Position numbers and translations under genes: made by a program. Positions 5,943 to 9,157 of a stretch of 9,157 bases of DNA are shown one piece after another. The stretch's first letter is position 1, and every line of letters starts with the position of its first letter. Source of the stretch: UBA6183 sp964545895 (lineage in GTDB: Bacteria > Bacteroidota > Bacteroidia > UKL13-3); the NCBI GenBank assembly GCA_964545895.1, contig CAZJHS010000109.1, positions 1 to 9,157 of the forward strand, written 5' to 3'. The notes under the pieces were generated by a model that saw only the letters and a list, made by a program, of their open reading frames with translations, ran no database searches and was not told the DNA's origin.

Positions 5943-8877
5943 TGCAATGATAATTTTGTTCAGGTTCAGAAATAAAAGATTGCGTATCGGTACCATTTTT
6001 TTGTGCTTGTAACAACAGCGTAATAAGGCGTGCCCTGGTTTGTGCAATTTGTTTGCGCAATTGTTCATCGGTTGCTAAGCTGTAATAACAAATGCCATCT
6101 ACAAAAGTCATTTCGGGTTTAGCATAAATACTTAGCGGGTTGTTATTCCATAAAACTATATCAGCATCTTTTCCAATTTTTATGCTACCCGTTCTGTTAT
6201 CAATGTGAAGCATTTTAGCTGGGTTAAGGGTTACCATTTTCCAAGCATCTTCTTCGCTTATGCCAGTATATTTAATAATTTTTGCAGCTTCTTGGTTAAG
6301 TCTTCTGCCCATTTCAGCATCATCGCTATTAATAGCAACAGTAACACCCATGCGGTGTAATATTCCTGCATTGTGAGGTATGGCATCAATTACTTCATAC
6401 TTATAAGCCCACCAATCGGCAAAGGTGCTGGCATTAACACCATGACGTTTCATTTTATCAGCCACTTTGTAACCTTCTAAAATATGGGTAAACGTATTTA
6501 CTTTAAAGCCAAATGTATCGGCCACATGCATCAACATATTAATTTCGCTTTGCACATAACTGTGGCAAGTAATAAAACGTTTGCTGTTTAGTATTTCTAC
6601 TAGTGCATCTAACTCTAAATCTCTGCGTACATTTTTACTCAGTTTTAATTGTTGTTCGTATTGTTTTGCACGATTAAAAGCATCAATAAAAACTTGTTCA
6701 ACACCCATACGTGTTTGCGGGTAACGGTAGGTTGAGTGATCGCCCCAGTTAGCTTGTTTTACATTTTCACCTAAAGCAAATTTTATAAAATGGGGTGCGT
6801 TTTCAATCTTCATTTTTTCGGGCGATAAGCCCCAACGAAGTTTAATTAAAGCACTTTGTCCACCAACAGGATTAGCACTTCCGTGCAATAATTGCGAAGC
6901 AATAACACCACCTGCTAATTGTCGGTAAATATTAATATCATCAGCATTTACCACATCACCAATACTTACCTCGCTGGTTACAGCTTGCGTGCCCTCATTA
7001 ACGCCCTGTGATATTGCAATGTGCGAGTGTTCATCAATAATACCGCTCGTTAAATGCTTGTTGCTTGCATCAATTATGTTACAATCTGTACAAGTTAAAT
7101 TTTTACCAATCAGCTTTATTTTTCCTTCACTAATCAGTACATCTGTTTGTGTTGATATTCCGGCAGCCTCATTGGTCCAAACAGTAGCATTTTTAAATAA
7201 AACGGTTTGTGTTTTAGGTGTAGTTGCAGCACCATAATCATTAAACGGATACCAAATTAAACTATCGGGCAAAAGTGGTACTTTATTTTCTTTTTTATGC
7301 TCCGTTTGGTTTGGGTTGATGGTGGCCTGAGCTAGCCAAGGAGTGGTGCTTGATCCAATGTGTGCAAACCCAGTAAGGGCTTTAATTTCGTATGGATATT
7401 TACTGCTATCTACAGCACTAATGTTAGCTGTGTAAGTTATAGTTTGTGCGCCTTCAAGTACTAACGTAATTACACCTGCATGTATATTTTCGTGTAGTTT
7501 AAAAGTATCGGTACTGTTGTAAGCTTGGTGTTTTTCGGTATTTAAAACAAGGGTTGATGTGCCTGTTTTTATCTCGTAATGGTTGGCAAGTTTTAACTCT
7601 GGTTGTTTACTAATAGTGTATTGTTGGCCTTGTACAACATGGGTAATAAGTTGGGTTGATGGTTCAAACAAATCGCCAGTACATATAATAAAATTAGCCT
7701 CAGTGCCTGCTGCAAGTTGTCCTACCAAATGGTATTTATTAATAAGTTGAGCAGGATTTTGTGTTAATGCTTTTAGTGCTTCAGCTTTAGGTAAACCATA
7801 GTTTACAGCCTTACGTAAATTAGCTAAAAACTCGGTGCTGTTACAACCTTGCGCGGTTATGCAAAAAGCTACATTATTTTTCCATAACCAATATAAATTA
7901 GCGGGTGCCAATTCCCAATGTTTTAAATCAGCAGTAGAAATTAAATCGGCATCAAAAGCATTAGTTACTTTATATGCTTTCGGAAAATTGATAGGAACAA
8001 TAAGTGGCATACCTAATTGTTTAATTTCAGTTATGCGTTGGTATTCATCGCCATTTGTTTTAATCAGGTATTTAACGCCAAACTCTTTACCAATTAAGGC
8101 TGCACGCAGTACATTTTGTTTATTTCCTGCATCAAATATTGTTGGCAATTTGGTTAGTTTATTAAATGCTTCTAACGATAAATTTTGTTCTGTTTGTTGT
8201 TGTGCATACCATGCCGCATCATGATAGGTTTGTTTAATTAAGGCAATGCTACCCATAAGCGATGATGGGTATGGTTGAGCAGATGATCCTTTATTAAAAC
8301 TTAGTTCGGCTGCTACACGTGTGGCCAATAAAGTTTGATGAGCCGTTTTATTTGCGGTACTTACCAAAGCATTTGCACCTCGGCATATTCCATCTTTGTT
8401 TCCGGTAAGTACAGCACCAATTCCCATTTCAATAAGTTGGGTTGATGCAGCCATATTTGGATTAAAAAGTGTTGCTGCATCAGTCTCAGGTTTTAATGCT
8501 TCATTCCAAGCATATGCGCCAAGTTTATTGCTGTTAAACTGTTCGCCACGTTCTTGTTTTTTGTTGGCAGGTATTTGGATAATTCCATAATCACTGTATA
8601 AATCAACAAACGATGGATATACCGTTTTGCCTGAAAGGTTAACTTCAATGGCTTGTTTGGGTACAATTCCATTGGCAGTTACACTTACTATTTTTCCTTT
8701 TTTAACAAGTATAGTAGCATCGTTTATTATTGTTTGAGCATTGATATAAACCAAAGCATGCGTGTATGCATAGTACTCTACCGTATTATTAGCTGGTCCG
8801 TTTTTAACAAATGTAGTTTGAGCCAATAACCCCGTGTAGAGTATACTTAAACAAAAGCTAATGAATATTTTTTTCAT
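5935..8877 (-). CDS. Exported two-domain amidohydrolase: degenerate N-terminal domain plus intact metal-dependent C-terminal domain
   Basis: The product is 980 residues. The signal peptide is residues 1-19 (MKKIFISF..., cleavage before Gln20), with no lipobox. Domain A, about 35-410, has the amidohydrolase beta-sandwich and barrel outline (GKIVSV 61-66, GKTVYPSFVDLYSDYG 83-98, ALTQNPAQL and GTEANFIICTGD near 370-402) but Tyr94/Asp96 replace HxH and Gln343 replaces the Asp. Residues about 411-555 are a beta-rich linker. Domain B, about 557-935, has all ligands: HxH at His617/His619 (GIIDEHSHI), His772, His798 (THILEGY), Asp852 (NSDD), and possibly Lys699 as carboxylated lysine. GSIKIGKDADIVLW (897-910) is the typical C-terminal strand. 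It probably hydrolyses a cyclic amide, dipeptide or similar C-N bond in the periplasm; the substrate is unreadable. I chose ATG 8877 because the signal peptide begins there; the 30-residue upstream extension runs into the terminator. Confidence 0.92.
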   Translation of the reverse strand: MKKIFISFCLSILYTGLLAQTTFVKNGPANNTVEYYAYTHALVYINAQTIINDATILVKKGKIVSVTANGIVPKQAIEVNLSGKTVYPSFVDLYSDYGIIQIPANKKQERGEQFNSNKLGAYAWNEALKPETDAATLFNPNMAASTQLIEMGIGAVLTGNKDGICRGANALVSTANKTAHQTLLATRVAAELSFNKGSSAQPYPSSLMGSIALIKQTYHDAAWYAQQQTEQNLSLEAFNKLTKLPTIFDAGNKQNVLRAALIGKEFGVKYLIKTNGDEYQRITEIKQLGMPLIVPINFPKAYKVTNAFDADLISTADLKHWELAPANLYWLWKNNVAFCITAQGCNSTEFLANLRKAVNYGLPKAEALKALTQNPAQLINKYHLVGQLAAGTEANFIICTGDLFEPSTQLITHVVQGQQYTISKQPELKLANHYEIKTGTSTLVLNTEKHQAYNSTDTFKLHENIHAGVITLVLEGAQTITYTANISAVDSSKYPYEIKALTGFAHIGSSTTPWLAQATINPNQTEHKKENKVPLLPDSLIWYPFNDYGAATTPKTQTVLFKNATVWTNEAAGISTQTDVLISEGKIKLIGKNLTCTDCNIIDASNKHLTSGIIDEHSHIAISQGVNEGTQAVTSEVSIGDVVNADDINIYRQLAGGVIASQLLHGSANPVGGQSALIKLRWGLSPEKMKIENAPHFIKFALGENVKQANWGDHSTYRYPQTRMGVEQVFIDAFNRAKQYEQQLKLSKNVRRDLELDALVEILNSKRFITCHSYVQSEINMLMHVADTFGFKVNTFTHILEGYKVADKMKRHGVNASTFADWWAYKYEVIDAIPHNAGILHRMGVTVAINSDDAEMGRRLNQEAAKIIKYTGISEEDAWKMVTLNPAKMLHIDNRTGSIKIGKDADIVLWNNNPLSIYAKPEMTFVDGICYYSLATDEQLRKQIAQTRARLITLLLQAQKNGTDTQSFISEPEQNYHCND

Positions 8878-8891
8878 ATATGGCAATATAT

Positions 8892-8926
8892 ATAATACAC
8901 GCAATAACTTGTTACCCCAATACAAA
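8892..8926 (-). promoter_or_regulatory. Weak promoter candidate for the amidohydrolase operon
   Basis: Only 48 bases separate the terminator from the ATG at 8877, so a promoter for the operon should lie here. On the minus strand TTGGGG (8920-8915) and TATTAT (8897-8892) are 17 bases apart, an ordinary sigma-70 arrangement. A TTTG is also present at 8926-8923, but no good TAnnTTTG box follows it at 19-21 bases. The region 8884-8900 is an alternating AT tract. The exact start site cannot be fixed by eye. Confidence 0.25.
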
Positions 8927-8959
8927 AAAAGGCGTCCCGAATCTTCGGGACGCCTTTTT
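8926..8959. terminator. Strong intrinsic terminator, symmetrical A/T flanks (bidirectional by structure)
   Basis: Arms 8926-8941 and 8944-8959 are perfect 16-bp reverse complements. The working stem is the 10-bp GC-rich core GGCGTCCCGA / TCGGGACGCC with loop ATCT (8941-8944). Seven A lie to the left (8924-8930) and five T to the right (8955-8959), so RNA from either strand ends in a U-run after the hairpin. It follows the stop of the minus-strand type B T9SS gene (8981) by 21 bases and precedes the amidohydrolase operon. Its main job is therefore to end transcription of the T9SS gene. Confidence 0.92.
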
Positions 8960-8980
8960 GATATCATTTAAATTTTGTAA

Positions 8981-9157
8981 CTATCTAAGTAAAGTAATAG
9001 AGCCTGAGTAAGTGTACTTTTTACCATTGTAGCTGGTAGCATTAATTTGGTAAATGTATACATCCTGAGGGCAATCTGCTCCATTGTTGTTCACTGTTCC
9101 TCTCCATCCTGTGTTAGGATCGTTGGTCATAAATACTTGTTGGCCCCAACGGTTAAA
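8981..9157 (-). CDS. C-terminal end of a T9SS type B (gliding-motility-associated, CHU_C) surface protein; 5' end outside window
   Basis: The minus strand is open from the right edge to TAG (8983-8981), giving 58 residues. It begins FNRWGQQVF, continues through a GWRGT turn and NNNGADCPQDVYIYQI, and ends YSGSITLLR. This is the classic C-terminal type B T9SS sorting domain: N-R-W-G, then G-W-x-G, a D-V-Y-x-Y strand and a final hydrophobic strand with terminal Leu-Leu-Arg. In this class the domain directs a usually large, repetitive surface or secreted protein through T9SS; the rest of the protein lies beyond the window. The gene is followed by the terminator at 8926-8959. It is too short for standard ORF cut-offs, but the motif match is clear. 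Confidence 0.88.
   Translation of the reverse strand, partial: FNRWGQQVFMTNDPNTGWRGTVNNNGADCPQDVYIYQINATSYNGKKYTYSGSITLLR

Noticed and set aside
5943..6068. N-terminal extension of the 417-residue amidohydrolase to an upstream ATG at 6068 (42 more residues)
   Set aside because: It would put 42 basic, non-hydrophobic-leading residues before a clear signal peptide and overlap the upstream gene by 134 bases. The ATG at 5942 starts exactly at the signal peptide.
7835..8224. Plus-strand open frame of 129 codons inside the 980-residue gene
   Set aside because: It is antisense to the degenerate amidohydrolase domain, which matches its family throughout; no ribosome binding site, promoter or domain supports it.
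4689..8877. The two amidohydrolase genes as one gene split by a frameshift
   Set aside because: The second gene has its own signal peptide and complete N-terminal beta-sandwich, and the first ends after a complete C-terminal domain, so they are two proteins.
8878..8967. N-terminal extension of the 980-residue protein to ATG 8967 (30 more residues)
   Set aside because: The extension is translated from the terminator hairpin and sits before a normal signal peptide starting at 8877.
1..9157. A defence island, mobile element, CRISPR array or biosynthetic cluster
   Set aside because: No nuclease, transposase, integrase, repeat array or carrier-protein gene is present, and base composition looks uniform; nothing indicates horizontal transfer.

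Overview
The window looks like chromosomal DNA of a Bacteroidota species, most likely a Chitinophagales/Sphingobacteriales- or Flavobacteriia-like lineage. The base composition is AT-rich. Signal peptides end in the A-Q junction typical of the phylum, there are Cys-anchored lipoproteins, and both known classes of type IX secretion (T9SS) sorting signal are present: type A at the C-terminus of the 159-2405 gene and type B (gliding-motility-associated, CHU_C-like) in the gene cut by the right edge. I see no rRNA, tRNA, CRISPR, insertion sequence or phage gene. No gap between genes is longer than about 100 bases.

Layout, left to right. Bases 3-62 are the last codons of an unidentified + strand gene. 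A large secreted LamG-domain protein (159-2405, +) follows, behind a Bacteroidota-type promoter candidate with a palindrome across it. A PaiA-like GNAT acetyltransferase (2414-2938, +) sits 8 bases after its stop. It converges, with a 6-base overlap, on an ADP-ribose-pyrophosphatase-like Nudix hydrolase (2933-3493, -). Divergent from the Nudix gene, 39 bases away, are two small lipoprotein genes (3533-3943 and 3962-4687, +). The second converges, one base apart, on a two-gene minus-strand operon (8877 down to 4689). That operon encodes two exported amidohydrolase-superfamily proteins of 980 and 417 residues, whose genes overlap by 8 bases. A strong hairpin terminator (8926-8959) separates the operon from the preceding minus-strand gene (8981-9157, partial), which encodes the type B T9SS protein.

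The most interesting part is the amidohydrolase operon. It encodes three amidohydrolase-like domains, but only one, the C-terminal half of the 980-residue protein, keeps the full metal-ligand set (HxH, His, His, Asp). The N-terminal half of the same protein and the whole 417-residue protein have lost the HxH pair and the catalytic Asp, so they look like pseudoenzyme domains kept beside one active domain. From memory, Bacteroidota carry similar pairs, so this is probably a conserved but functionally uncharacterised periplasmic system rather than a local accident; that needs a database check. The remaining genes are ordinary housekeeping or envelope genes, with a few altered motif residues noted in the findings.
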